Shown one piece after another: positions 45,694-55,095 of a stretch of 64,000 nt of DNA; position 1 is the stretch's first letter; each line of letters opens with the position of its first letter. Where the stretch lies: positions 1,054,001-1,118,000 of the forward strand of contig NZ_CP125295.1 in assembly GCF_030412785.1 (NCBI RefSeq), read 5' to 3'. Origin of the DNA: Paraburkholderia sabiae. Its GTDB lineage: Bacteria > Pseudomonadota > Gammaproteobacteria > Burkholderiales > Burkholderiaceae. The notes under the pieces were generated by a model. It was not told the DNA's origin and did not search any database. It saw nothing but the letters and a program-made list of their open reading frames with translations. A program made the position numbers and the translations under genes.

Positions 45694-47850
45694 ATGATCG
45701 ACGAGATACGCGCGCTTCGACGCGACATCGTGCGCTGCATGCTGGCCGCAGCGATGTTGTACGCGTCACTGATCGTATCGGCGTGTGCCGATGCAAACTC
45801 CGCTGCGCCGCAAGCATCGTCCGCGTTGCCTTCGATCGAAGCGTCGAAGCAAAAGCAGCTTTCCGCCGAACAGGTGATCGCGAACCGCGAGCCGTCCGCA
45901 AGCGGCATGAGCATGAAGCGCGTGCGTCCTTTGACGTTGCGCGATTCAGGCATCGACGGTTCGATGATGTTCGCGCGCGATGTCGATTTTCGCGTGACGG
46001 GCGACATCGGCTTTCAGATCCAGAGGATGGCGGCGACGCTCGTGCCTGTGCGCGCGGGCGCGCCGATCGTGTTCGACGATCCGAACAGCGTCACCATCGA
46101 CGTGCATCGCGGCGAAGTGACGCTCGATGCCGCGAAGCTCACGGCGATTTTCGACCGTTATCTGTTCCAGTATCGAGGGCCGCCGTTGCGCAACATGCGC
46201 GTCGTGCCGGAAGAAGGGCGCTTGCGCATCACGGGCGAAATGCAGCGTGGCGGCTGGGTGCCTATCGTGCTGACGGGCACGCTGTCGATGCGCAACGCGA
46301 ACGAGATGGCGTTCCATGCAGAGCATGTCGAAGTGGCGGGCGTCGCCGCGGACAAACTGATGCAGGCCGCGCACGTGAAGATGGCCGATCTGCTGAACGT
46401 GGAGACGCCGATTGCGCGGCTCGATGGCGACGATGTCGTGATGCAGGTCGCGAAGCTCACGCCGCCGCCCGCGTTGAAGATGACGATTACGCAGATCGCG
46501 ATTCATCCCGATGGCGTGCGCTTCACGCTCGACGATCACACGCTGAACGACATTGCGTGGCCCGCATCGATGCCTGTGCGCGGATTGTTGATCGAAGGCG
46601 GCGACGTGAAGTTCATGCGCTCGATGCCGATGAACATCGACATGGCGATCACGCCCATCGATACCAACGCGCCGTTCGTGCTCGATCTGTATCGCTATCG
46701 CGAGCAGATGGCGGCGGGCTATCTGACCTTCGACGAAGCGGGCGCGCTGAATGTGCATCTGCCGTCGTATGTGGCGCTCGCGGGGGCATCGCGAGATACG
46801 GAGCGTGGCGTCGGTATCGGTATCGGCAGCGCGAGCGCGAAATTGAACGACAGTTTTATCCGCACGCAGCAGGCCGAACTGGCATCGGCGCGGGCGCAAT
46901 GGCAGCGTGTGCCGTTTTTGCGCGACGCGGGCGCGAGAGCGGTGCCCGTGAGTCTCGATACAACGAAGTCTGGCGCGATATCGGACGAACGAAATTCGCC
47001 TGGCCCCGCGCCGCTGATTCACATGCAGAACGTGGACTTCTATGTATCGGGGCGGATCGGTTTTCATGTGCGGTCGCTCGATGCGCAGATGGTGCCGAAG
47101 CATCCCGGACAGCCTGTCGATCTCGACGATCCGACGCAATACGACATACACATCATCGATGGCGAAGTGGTCGAGCCGTGGCCCGCGATGGCGGCGCTCT
47201 TCAACGATTATCTGCTCGACTATGCGCCGCGTTCGCTGAACGATCTGCAACTGACGCCTGTCGATGGCGAGTTGCAGGTGACGGGCGGCATCAAGCTATG
47301 GAATCACTTTCCGGGCACGTGGCTGCCGACGACGATGCGGGGGACGATCGCTGTGCGCGATGAGCGGCATATCGTTTATCGGCCCGAGTCGGTGAAGGTG
47401 CTTGGTGTGCCGCAAGCGGGGATGTTGCGGGCTTTGGATGTGCCGCTTTCTTCGTTGACGCCGTTTGAGCGCAAGGGTGTTGTATTGAACGGGAACGAAC
47501 TCGTGTTCGATCAGTATTCGGTGTTTCCTGCGCCATTGCTGCAGGGGCGTCTTGCCGGTGCTCGAGTTACCGATGAAGGGCTCGTGCTTCGGTTCAAGCG
47601 TGATTTGTCTTTGCCTGTCGGGAAGGTGCCCGCTGACGCGGGGAGTAGTTTTGTTTTTATCGAGTCCGGCGATGTCAAGATGTTCAATTCGCTTGTTGTG
47701 AATGGGCGGACTTTGATTCATGACACTCGACGTGGTGGGGCCGAACCGATGCGGTTCGAGCTTTATGCCTATCGGCGTGATGTCGCTAAAGGGAAAGTGA
47801 TGATGCGGGAAGATGGTGCGTTGGTTGTTGATCTTGCCGGTCGGCGTTGA
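45694..47850 (+). CDS. Large lipoprotein with two tandem copies of an unknown domain
   Basis: A 718-residue exported protein with strong ribosome site GAGGAGGA. A lipobox-like VSAC ends at Cys31. Residues about 91-360 and 440-718 are two copies of the same domain: NVDF/DVDF...TGDIGFQIQRMAATLVPVRAG matches SGRIGFHVRSLDAQMVPKHPG; IFDRYLFQYRGPPLRNMRV matches LFNDYLLDYAPRSLNDLQL; IEGGDVKFMRS matches IESGDVKMFNS; and each ends in a beta-rich FVLDLYRYREQMAAG / MRFELYAYRRDVAKG segment. No family is recognised; the beta-rich pattern could be a lipid-binding or surface domain. The last ~150 codons shift to T/G-ending codons before element C. Confidence 0.72.
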   Translation: MIDEIRALRRDIVRCMLAAAMLYASLIVSACADANSAAPQASSALPSIEASKQKQLSAEQVIANREPSASGMSMKRVRPLTLRDSGIDGSMMFARDVDFRVTGDIGFQIQRMAATLVPVRAGAPIVFDDPNSVTIDVHRGEVTLDAAKLTAIFDRYLFQYRGPPLRNMRVVPEEGRLRITGEMQRGGWVPIVLTGTLSMRNANEMAFHAEHVEVAGVAADKLMQAAHVKMADLLNVETPIARLDGDDVVMQVAKLTPPPALKMTITQIAIHPDGVRFTLDDHTLNDIAWPASMPVRGLLIEGGDVKFMRSMPMNIDMAITPIDTNAPFVLDLYRYREQMAAGYLTFDEAGALNVHLPSYVALAGASRDTERGVGIGIGSASAKLNDSFIRTQQAELASARAQWQRVPFLRDAGARAVPVSLDTTKSGAISDERNSPGPAPLIHMQNVDFYVSGRIGFHVRSLDAQMVPKHPGQPVDLDDPTQYDIHIIDGEVVEPWPAMAALFNDYLLDYAPRSLNDLQLTPVDGELQVTGGIKLWNHFPGTWLPTTMRGTIAVRDERHIVYRPESVKVLGVPQAGMLRALDVPLSSLTPFERKGVVLNGNELVFDQYSVFPAPLLQGRLAGARVTDEGLVLRFKRDLSLPVGKVPADAGSSFVFIESGDVKMFNSLVVNGRTLIHDTRRGGAEPMRFELYAYRRDVAKGKVMMREDGALVVDLAGRR

Positions 47851-47857
47851 TTTTTTT

Positions 47858-48517
47858 GTCTGCGACGCTAGTCGCCATTCCATTCTTTTGGTTTTTGGTT
47901 TTTTGTTTTTGCTTTTGCTGCGCTGGCATCCGCGGTTTCATGTCCGTCTGCTAGCGTTGCCCCTGTGCGGGGCAGCACCTACTTTTCTTTGCAGCGGCAA
48001 AGAAAAGTAGGCAAAAGAAAGCCGCTTCAAACCTCCGGTGCCAGCCAGAATAGCGCTACGGCACACGGTCTTTGAGCGGTCGCGCAGTGACGCAAACACT
48101 CCGTAGAAAGCCCGCAGTCAGGCGCGCGCGGCGCGAACGACGACATCCGCCTGGGGCACATTCGGCCAGCACGTTTTTTTGCCTTTTCCGTCGGTCTGAT
48201 TGCGGCGGTATGTGCTCCAAACTGTGTGTGGGCTTTTCGCGCCGTGCGCGCCTGACTACGGGCTTTCTACGGAGTGTGGAGGTTGCTGCGCGACAGCTCA
48301 ACTGCAGCATGCCGCGGCGCTGCCCTGGCGGGCACCGGAGGTACAAAAGCGGCTTTCTTTTGCCTACTTTTCTTTGCCGCTGCAAAGAAAAGTAGGTGCT
48401 GCCCCGCACAGGGGCGACGCTAGCAAAACGAAACGAAATCGCGGATGCCCAAGCTGACACATACGGCGACTAGCGTCGCAGACAGAAAAAACCAGAATGG
48501 CGACTAGCGTCGCAGAC
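47858..48517 (+). repeat. Large palindromic intergenic element, copy C
   Basis: Third copy, 660 bp, between the duplicated-domain lipoprotein gene and convergent iolB. The left terminal gtctgcgacgctagtcgcca starts 7 nt after the lipoprotein stop. The right terminal sequence is present twice, at 48464-48483 and 48498-48517, the second ending 8 nt before the iolB stop. Core orientation (gcacattcgg near 48156) matches copies A and B. Both arms keep the 15-bp cctacttttctttgc hairpin. Confidence 0.9.
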
Positions 48518-48525
48518 AAAAAAAA

Positions 48526-49332
48526 TCAAGATTTGGAATCACGCTCAATGATCCACTCATGCTTAGGATCATTCTTGAAATGCCATGTCCTGGCAGGCCC
48601 AGCCATAACATTGAGATAGTACGAGTCATACCCGTAGGGAACAACAACAGGATGATACCCACGCGGCACCATCACAACATCGTGATCCTCAACAGCCAGC
48701 GATTCATCGATATCGCGCGAATCGGTATACACGCGCTGAAACGCAAACCCTTGCGTTGGACTAAGCCGATGATAGTAAGTCTCTTCGAGCGAGCTTTCCG
48801 CAGGAACATTCTCCGTATCGTGCTTATGCGGCGGATAGCTCGACGAATGCCCGCCAGGCGTGCGCACCTCGACAACGAGCAATGACTCAGCAGGCTCAGT
48901 CTGCGGAAGAATATCGCACACGAACCGCGTATTCGCGCCCTTGCCGCGCACCGAGCGCTTCATCTGCGAAGGCTCGATCAGCCGCGCCGGATATTCCCCC
49001 TTCGCAGGCGCACTGGCCACGCCAACCTCGGCAAAACGATTAGCACGCACAATCGCCCGCGTATTCGGCGGCAAATAAAGAGCAACAGGCGCGCTATCTT
49101 CGAACACACTGTCACGCGATCCAAGCGCGGACCACGTTTGCGCATCCGTTTCGATATCGACGGCGCCCGCCATCACCACGATGCACACCTCGCGCGATGC
49201 TTCGAGCACATGCACCACTTCATTCGGCTCCATCCGGTAAGCGGCGAATCCGACATACCTCCAGCCCGCCGATTCCGGCGTGACACGCGCGATCGTCTGT
49301 CCTTCGCGCGTCGCTTTCACGAGCAAACTCAT
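48526..49332 (-). CDS. iolB: 5-deoxy-glucuronate isomerase IolB
   Basis: Converts 5-deoxy-glucuronate to 2-deoxy-5-keto-gluconate in myo-inositol catabolism. The 268-residue double-cupin shows GGHSSSYPPHKHDTE (metal-binding histidines, about 160-175), EETYYHRL and PRGYHPVVVPYGYDSYYLNVMAGP, all IolB hallmarks. AGGAGG lies 4 nt before the ATG, and the start overlaps the iolE stop (ATGA). It is the last gene of the seven-gene minus-strand inositol operon, ending against element C, and shows relaxed codon use at its 3' end. Confidence 0.95.
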   Translation of the reverse strand: MSLLVKATREGQTIARVTPESAGWRYVGFAAYRMEPNEVVHVLEASREVCIVVMAGAVDIETDAQTWSALGSRDSVFEDSAPVALYLPPNTRAIVRANRFAEVGVASAPAKGEYPARLIEPSQMKRSVRGKGANTRFVCDILPQTEPAESLLVVEVRTPGGHSSSYPPHKHDTENVPAESSLEETYYHRLSPTQGFAFQRVYTDSRDIDESLAVEDHDVVMVPRGYHPVVVPYGYDSYYLNVMAGPARTWHFKNDPKHEWIIERDSKS

Positions 49333-50249
49333 GCTGCCTCCTGTGCGACATCGAGGGGCGCATCGACGAGCGTGCGCAACGTGCGATACCCCTTCTGCGC
49401 ATAAGCATACGACGGTGCGACGGCCGGGTCCTGCTCCGCTTCGACCACGAGCCAGCCGCGATAACCATGACGCTTCAACGTATCGATGATCGCAGGGAAA
49501 TCGACTGCGCCGTCGCCGGGCACCGTGAACGCTCCTGCGATCACCGCATCGAGAAAACTCCAGTTGCGATTGCGCGCGAGTTTCATCACGGAAGGGCGCA
49601 CGTCCTTGCAATGCACATGACACACGCGTCCGATGTGCCGGTTCAACACGGCAAGCGCGTCGCCGCCCGCGAACGTAATGTGGCCCGCGTCGAACAGCAG
49701 CCCCACGTCTTCGGTCGTCAACGACATCAAGCGATCGACGTCGGCAGACGTTTCGACATACGCGCCCATATGATGGTGATACGCGACACGCACGCCCTTG
49801 CTCAACGTATAGCGCGCGAATTCGTTCAGGCGCTGTGCGTATGTGTTCCATTGCTCGTCGGTGAAAAAGCGCGGCCGCTGATAAAGCGGGAAGGGCGAAC
49901 CCTGAATCGTGTTGTGCACTTCGCCGTACACCATCACCGTCGCGCCGTTCTTCGCGAGCAATTCCAGATGCGCATCGGCGGCTTTGCATTCGTCGTCGAT
50001 GCTGCGGCTAAAGTCCGCGAGCCGACCCGAATACCAGCCCGACACGAGCGACAGGTCGTACTGTTTGAACAGCGCCTTCAACGCTTCGGGCTCGCGAGGA
50101 AACTTGTTGCCCAGCTCGAACCCCTGATAGCCGATTTCGCGTCCTTCCGTGAGCGCGACGTCGAGCGGCGTCTCGCCGCCGAGCGACGGCAGATCGTCGT
50201 TCATCCACGACAGCGGATTGATGCCGATGCGTACTTCGAACTGACTCAT
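49329..50249 (-). CDS. iolE: Inosose dehydratase IolE
   Basis: Removes water from 2-keto-myo-inositol to give the trihydroxycyclohexanedione. The 306-residue TIM-barrel begins VRIGINPLSWMNDDLPSLGGETPLD. Metal ligands appear in YHHHMGAYVETSADVDRLM, LLFDAGHITFAGGD, HVHCKDVRP and VVEAEQDPAVAPS. GGA precedes the ATG at 50249. It lies 10 nt after iolD and overlaps iolB by 4 nt. Confidence 0.95.
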   Translation of the reverse strand: MSQFEVRIGINPLSWMNDDLPSLGGETPLDVALTEGREIGYQGFELGNKFPREPEALKALFKQYDLSLVSGWYSGRLADFSRSIDDECKAADAHLELLAKNGATVMVYGEVHNTIQGSPFPLYQRPRFFTDEQWNTYAQRLNEFARYTLSKGVRVAYHHHMGAYVETSADVDRLMSLTTEDVGLLFDAGHITFAGGDALAVLNRHIGRVCHVHCKDVRPSVMKLARNRNWSFLDAVIAGAFTVPGDGAVDFPAIIDTLKRHGYRGWLVVEAEQDPAVAPSYAYAQKGYRTLRTLVDAPLDVAQEAA

Positions 50250-50259
50250 GTGCGCTTCC

Positions 50260-52197
50260 TCACTCGTTGTTTCGGCCACGCGCATTCATATGCGCTTCGT
50301 AATCGGCGCGTGCGCTGCGCACGCCTTCGCGCGGCGACACTTCGGGCACGGCGACTTCCCACCACCAGCCGCCTTCGTCCGTGGTGCGCGCGGCATCGGT
50401 GTCGATGCAGATCAGGTACGTGCGATCCGAGGCGCGCGCGCGTTGCATCGCGGCTTCGAGTTCCTGCACGTTCGCGACGTGCTCGGCCTGCGCACCCATC
50501 GCGCGCGCGTGTGCAGCGAAGTCGATTTGCGGCGCGCCGGGCGAGCCTTGTACGCAGTCGTCGAACATGTTGTTGAACGGTGCACCGCCGCAGGCCTGCT
50601 GCAAGCGGTTGATGCAGCCATAGCCGCGATTGTCGAGCACGACGACGATCAGCCTCGCGCCGAGCATCACCGATGTCGCGATTTCGCTGTTCATCATCAG
50701 ATAGCTGCCGTCGCCGACCATCACAATGACTTCGCGCTCAGGACGCGCGAGCTTCGCGCCGAGTCCGCCCGCGATCTCGTAGCCCATGCACGAATAACCG
50801 TACTCGACGTGATACGCGCCCGGACGTCCCGCGCGCCACAGCTTGTGCAATTCGGCAGGCAGTGTGCCGGCGGCGCAGACGACGATGTCGTCGGTTGTGG
50901 AGCGTCCGCTCGAACGTTGTACTGCGCCGATTACGTCGGCGTCGTAGGGAAGCACGTTGTCGCGTTGCTGCGCATGCGTGAGCTTCTGCACGATGTCGCG
51001 CCACTCGTTCGCGTGTTGTTGCGCACGTGCGGTCCACGCGCTGTCCGCTATCCATCCTTCCAGTCGCGAGCCGAACGCTTCAAGTGCGAGCTTTGCGTCG
51101 GCCTGCACGATGCAACCGCGATGCTTGAGGCCATCGAATGCATTCGCATTGATGCCGATCACCTGCGCCTGCGTGAAGAGCGTGTTCGAGCCCGTCGTGA
51201 AGTCCTGCAGACGCGTGCCGACAGCGAGCACGCAATCGGCTTCGTGCGCGATCCCGTTCGCTCCGGGCGAACCGGTGACGCCGAGCGCACCGAGATTCAG
51301 CGGATCGTCCCATGCGAGCGCGCTCTTGCCCGCCTGCGTTTCAGCGACGGGAACGCCGTGCTTCGTCGCGAACGCCTTCAGCGCATCGGTCGCGCGGCCA
51401 TACAGCACGCCGCCGCCCGCGACGATCATCGGACGCTTCGCGTTGCGCAGCACGAGCAGCGCATCGGCGAGTTCGTGTTCGACGGGCGAGGGCGCATGAA
51501 ACTTGACGACGCGCGGTTCGAAGAAATCGGCGGGATAGTCGTATGCGGTGGCCTGCACGTCTTGCGGCAGCGCGAGCGTGACAGGACCGCACAACGCGGC
51601 ATCTGTCAGAACGCGAATCGCGCGCGGCAACGCGTTGAGCAATTGCGCCGGATGCACGATGCGATCGAAGTATCGCGACACTGGCTTGAACGCGTCGTTC
51701 GCCGAGATGCCGCCGTCGTGGAAATCCTCGACCTGCTGCAACACAGGATCCGGCGCACGCGACACGAAGATATCGCCGGGCAGCAGCAACACGGGCAAGC
51801 GGTTCACATGCGCGAGCGCCGCCGCCGTCACGAGATTCGTCGCGCCGGGGCCGATCGATGTCGTCACGGCCATCATGCGTCGACGGAAATGTGCCTTCGC
51901 GAAAGCGATTGCGCTATGCGCCATCGCCTGTTCGTTGTGCGCGCGGTAAGTCGGCAGTTCGTGACGATGCTGATAAAGCGCTTCGCCGAGTCCCGCGACG
52001 TTGCCGTGCCCGAAGATCGCGAACACGCCGCCGAACAGCGGCTCCGTGCCCGCGCCGTCCTCCGTTTCGACGAATTGCGCAGCGAGATAGCGAACGACGG
52101 CCTGTGCCGCCGTCAGACGGATCGTGCCGTCGGCATTGGCCTGAGCAACGGCATCGGGCGATGCCGCGACATCATGATGCAACACGCGCTGATTCAT
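50260..52197 (-). CDS. iolD: Trihydroxycyclohexane-1,2-dione acylhydrolase IolD
   Basis: A ThDP-dependent enzyme that opens the cyclohexanedione ring to 5-deoxy-glucuronate. The 645-residue protein has the catalytic glutamate region at the N-terminus (FVETEDGAGTEPLFGGVFAIFGHGNV), the phosphate loop GPGATNLVTAAALAHVNRLPVLLLPGDIF and the C-terminal ThDP-magnesium motif GDGSYLMMNSEIATSVMLGARLIVVVLDN. It starts within the iolC stop (4-nt overlap). Confidence 0.95.
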   Translation of the reverse strand: MNQRVLHHDVAASPDAVAQANADGTIRLTAAQAVVRYLAAQFVETEDGAGTEPLFGGVFAIFGHGNVAGLGEALYQHRHELPTYRAHNEQAMAHSAIAFAKAHFRRRMMAVTTSIGPGATNLVTAAALAHVNRLPVLLLPGDIFVSRAPDPVLQQVEDFHDGGISANDAFKPVSRYFDRIVHPAQLLNALPRAIRVLTDAALCGPVTLALPQDVQATAYDYPADFFEPRVVKFHAPSPVEHELADALLVLRNAKRPMIVAGGGVLYGRATDALKAFATKHGVPVAETQAGKSALAWDDPLNLGALGVTGSPGANGIAHEADCVLAVGTRLQDFTTGSNTLFTQAQVIGINANAFDGLKHRGCIVQADAKLALEAFGSRLEGWIADSAWTARAQQHANEWRDIVQKLTHAQQRDNVLPYDADVIGAVQRSSGRSTTDDIVVCAAGTLPAELHKLWRAGRPGAYHVEYGYSCMGYEIAGGLGAKLARPEREVIVMVGDGSYLMMNSEIATSVMLGARLIVVVLDNRGYGCINRLQQACGGAPFNNMFDDCVQGSPGAPQIDFAAHARAMGAQAEHVANVQELEAAMQRARASDRTYLICIDTDAARTTDEGGWWWEVAVPEVSPREGVRSARADYEAHMNARGRNNE

Positions 52198-54227
52198 GCC
52201 GCCTGCTCCTGATGAACGTTACGCGATGAGCCCGCATGCGCTGTGCCATCACCCGCGCCCGCTGCCGCGCGATGCTCGCGCCACGACTGGATCAGCGTTT
52301 CGAATGTGCGTCGTACGCGCGCGATCACTTCGTCGTCACTGATTTCGCCTGCAAGCCACGCGTGACTCGGCTCATAGTGAATCGTGCGGCCGACCGTGAA
52401 GCCCTTGCAGGTCTTCGATTGCGCCGCCGCGCGGAAGCCTTCCATCATCTGCTCGACGGGCGCAGACAGCCCAAGCAGCACGACGCCGCGGCAATACGGA
52501 TCGCGCTCCTGGATCAGCGCATCGACGGCTTGCCATTGCGATGCATCCATTGGTTCGAGCTTCCACCATTCCGGATAGATGCCGATGTTGTACAACCGTT
52601 TCAGCGCGCGAAACACGACGTCCGGTCCGCCGGGCAGATGCTTCGGCGGAATCACTTCGAGCAGCAGTTCATGGCCGGATTCCTGCACGGCGTCGTAGAG
52701 GGCGCGCAGTTGCGCTTCCTGTTCGATGCGCTGTTCGATCGGTTCGTCGGGATGAAATTGCACGAGGCATTTCACGACATGCTCGCGCGGCCAGCTCGTC
52801 AGCGTCGTGCCGACCGAGCGGCCATGATCGAATACGAGCGGCACAGAGCCCGGCAACTCCACAGGACGGCCGATCCACCAGCCGCGTCCCGTCGCTTCGT
52901 TGAGCGCATCCTGACCGTAGCGATCGTCGATCAGCACGGCGACCTTGCCTTGCAGGCCGAGCGCTTCTTCCGTCTGTTTGACGGCTTCGACGAACAGGCG
53001 CTTGAGCGTCGAAATGCGCGCCGGGTCCGCGCCCGTCTGCTGCGCGAGTTCGAAGAACTGGTTGCGATGATCGAACGCGAAGCCGAGCACTTCATCGTAC
53101 GTTTTGCGAGCGGGCGTCACGCGATGCAGCCGCGCGAGCGTCGCATCGCGGTCGGGGCGGCGCATGCGTGCCGGGTCCGCTTTCGCTTCGCGCAGGAAGT
53201 AGTCGAGTTCGGCGGGCGTCGGCATCGCGGGCGCGCAGCCGTGACGCGACACGACCAGCGCGCCGCTCGCGTTCGCCGAGCGCGCGCACGCTTCGAGCGG
53301 CTCGTCGCGCAGCCAGCCGGACAGGAAGCCCGACGCGAACGCATCGCCTGCGCCGAGCACGTTCAGCACTTCGACTTCGACGCCGCCTTGAATCGGCGCG
53401 TCGTCGATGGAAGCGGGCACGTCGCCCTCGATGATCTGGCAGCCGAGCGGCCCGCGCTTCACGACGAGCGTCGCGGCCGTCACCTTGCGCACCTGCGCGA
53501 GCGAGTCGATCAGCGTGTCCTTGCCGCCCGCGATGCGAAACTCTTCTTCCGTGCCGATCACGAGATCGAAGAGCGGCAGGATGCTCTGGATATGCGTGCT
53601 CACGCCGTCGTTTGCGACGAAGCGCGTCTCGCCGTCAGCCTTTCCCGTAAGTCCCCACAACACCGGCCGATAGTCGATGTCGAGCACGGTACGCACATCG
53701 TTACGTCGCGCGTATTCGAGCGCGCGACGGCTCGTGCGGTTCACCTGTTCCGTCGAAAAATGCGTGCCCGTAATGAGCAGCGCTTTCGACGAAGCGATGT
53801 ACGCCTCGTCGAAGTCGTTTTCATCGACGGCCATGTCCGCGCAGTTCTCGCGATAGAAGATCAGCGGGAACGTATCGCGGTCTTTCAGGCCGAGCAGCAC
53901 GAGAGCCGTTAGACGCTCATGATCGACGCGCACGTGCTCGACGTCGCAACCTTCCTTCGTGAGCGTTTCGGTGAGAAAGCGGCCCATGTGGTCGTTGCCG
54001 ACGCGCGCGAGCATCGACGCATTCAGCCCGAGTCGCGCGCAGCCGAACGCGATGTTCGCCGACGAGCCGCCCAGATACTTCGCGAAGCTCGCGACGTCTT
54101 CGAGACGCGAGCCGACCTGCTGCGCGTACAGATCGACGGCTAGCCGGCCTAGGCAGATGATGTCGCGGCTGCGGCCCGCCGCGAAGCGGCTCGCGTCGCG
54201 AGGCGTGGGGTTGCTGGTAAGAGCCAT
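52194..54227 (-). CDS. iolC: 5-dehydro-2-deoxygluconokinase fused to aldolase-like DUF2090 domain (IolC)
   Basis: A 677-residue two-domain enzyme. Residues about 20-345 are a PfkB sugar kinase (YLGGSSANIAFGCARLG substrate loop; catalytic NVLGAGDAFASGFLSGWL near the domain end). Residues about 365-650 form a class I aldolase-like DUF2090 domain (DRYGQDALNEATGRGWWIGRPVELPGS, FHPDEPIEQR, LLEVIPPKHL, GFTVGRTIHYEPSHAWL). The fusion joins phosphorylation of 2-deoxy-5-keto-gluconate to its probable cleavage into malonate semialdehyde and DHAP, making a separate IolJ unnecessary. It lies 46 nt after the ABC ATPase gene. Confidence 0.93.
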   Translation of the reverse strand: MALTSNPTPRDASRFAAGRSRDIICLGRLAVDLYAQQVGSRLEDVASFAKYLGGSSANIAFGCARLGLNASMLARVGNDHMGRFLTETLTKEGCDVEHVRVDHERLTALVLLGLKDRDTFPLIFYRENCADMAVDENDFDEAYIASSKALLITGTHFSTEQVNRTSRRALEYARRNDVRTVLDIDYRPVLWGLTGKADGETRFVANDGVSTHIQSILPLFDLVIGTEEEFRIAGGKDTLIDSLAQVRKVTAATLVVKRGPLGCQIIEGDVPASIDDAPIQGGVEVEVLNVLGAGDAFASGFLSGWLRDEPLEACARSANASGALVVSRHGCAPAMPTPAELDYFLREAKADPARMRRPDRDATLARLHRVTPARKTYDEVLGFAFDHRNQFFELAQQTGADPARISTLKRLFVEAVKQTEEALGLQGKVAVLIDDRYGQDALNEATGRGWWIGRPVELPGSVPLVFDHGRSVGTTLTSWPREHVVKCLVQFHPDEPIEQRIEQEAQLRALYDAVQESGHELLLEVIPPKHLPGGPDVVFRALKRLYNIGIYPEWWKLEPMDASQWQAVDALIQERDPYCRGVVLLGLSAPVEQMMEGFRAAAQSKTCKGFTVGRTIHYEPSHAWLAGEISDDEVIARVRRTFETLIQSWREHRAAAGAGDGTAHAGSSRNVHQEQAA

Positions 54228-54273
54228 GTGTGTGTCCCGGTTGTGCTGTAGGCAAAAGAGAGAGCGCCAGGGC

Positions 54274-55077
54274 TCAGATCTCCGCGCCTTCCAGTTCGCT
54301 GATCATCTTCTGCATCTCCGCGCCGCCCGCCATCATGTCGAGCACTTCGTCCTTCGAAATGGTGTCCTTCGTGTACGTGCCCATCGACTTGCCGCGATTG
54401 AGCAGCGTGAACGAATCGCCGATGGGGTACGCGTGATGCACGTTGTGCGTGATGAAGATCACGGAGATGCCTTTCGCGCGCGCCTTGTGAATCAGCTTGA
54501 GCACATTGAAACTCTGCTTCACGCCGAGTGCGGCTGTCGGTTCGTCGAGAATCAGTACGCGTGCGCCGAAGTGAATCGCACGCGCAATCGCCAGACATTG
54601 CCGTTCGCCGCCCGACATCGTGCCGATCGGCTGATGCGGGTCGCGCACCATGATGCCCATTTCAGCGAGCTTGTCGCGGGCGATGCGTGCGCTCGTGTCG
54701 AGGTCCATCACGTTGACGAGGCCGAAGAGCTTCTTCTGCGGCTCGCGTCCCATGAAGAAATTGCGCGCGACGGACAAGAGCGGCACCAGCGCGAGATCCT
54801 GATAGACGGTGGCGATGCCCATATCGAGCGCGTCGCTCGGCGATTCGAAGTTGACCTTCTTGCCGTCCACGAGGTAATCGCCGGAAGAGGGCTGGTGCAC
54901 GCCCGCGAGCGTCTTGATGAGCGTGGACTTGCCTGCGCCGTTGTCGCCGAGCAGGCAGTGCACTTCGCCGCGCTTCAGCCGCAGCGTGACGCCTGACAGC
55001 GCGATCACCTTGCCGAAATACTTGCTGACGTTTTCGAGCGACAGGATGACGTCGTCCTGCTTGAGAGTGTCGGACAT
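54274..55077 (-). CDS. Sugar ABC transporter ATPase, single nucleotide-binding domain
   Basis: A 267-residue ATPase of the carbohydrate-uptake-2 type. Walker A is GDNGAGKST (about 38-46), followed by [19 protein letters not shown], signature [15 protein letters not shown], Walker [11 protein letters not shown] and the H-loop [10 protein letters not shown]. Ribose/arabinose-type importers usually use a double-length ATPase of about 500 residues; this half-length form matches the FrcA/inositol type. It sits between the permease and iolC, so it is the energiser of the inositol importer. Confidence 0.9.
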   Translation of the reverse strand: MSDTLKQDDVILSLENVSKYFGKVIALSGVTLRLKRGEVHCLLGDNGAGKSTLIKTLAGVHQPSSGDYLVDGKKVNFESPSDALDMGIATVYQDLALVPLLSVARNFFMGREPQKKLFGLVNVMDLDTSARIARDKLAEMGIMVRDPHQPIGTMSGGERQCLAIARAIHFGARVLILDEPTAALGVKQSFNVLKLIHKARAKGISVIFITHNVHHAYPIGDSFTLLNRGKSMGTYTKDTISKDEVLDMMAGGAEMQKMISELEGAEI

Positions 55078-55095
55078 GATCGTTTCCCCTGTCGA

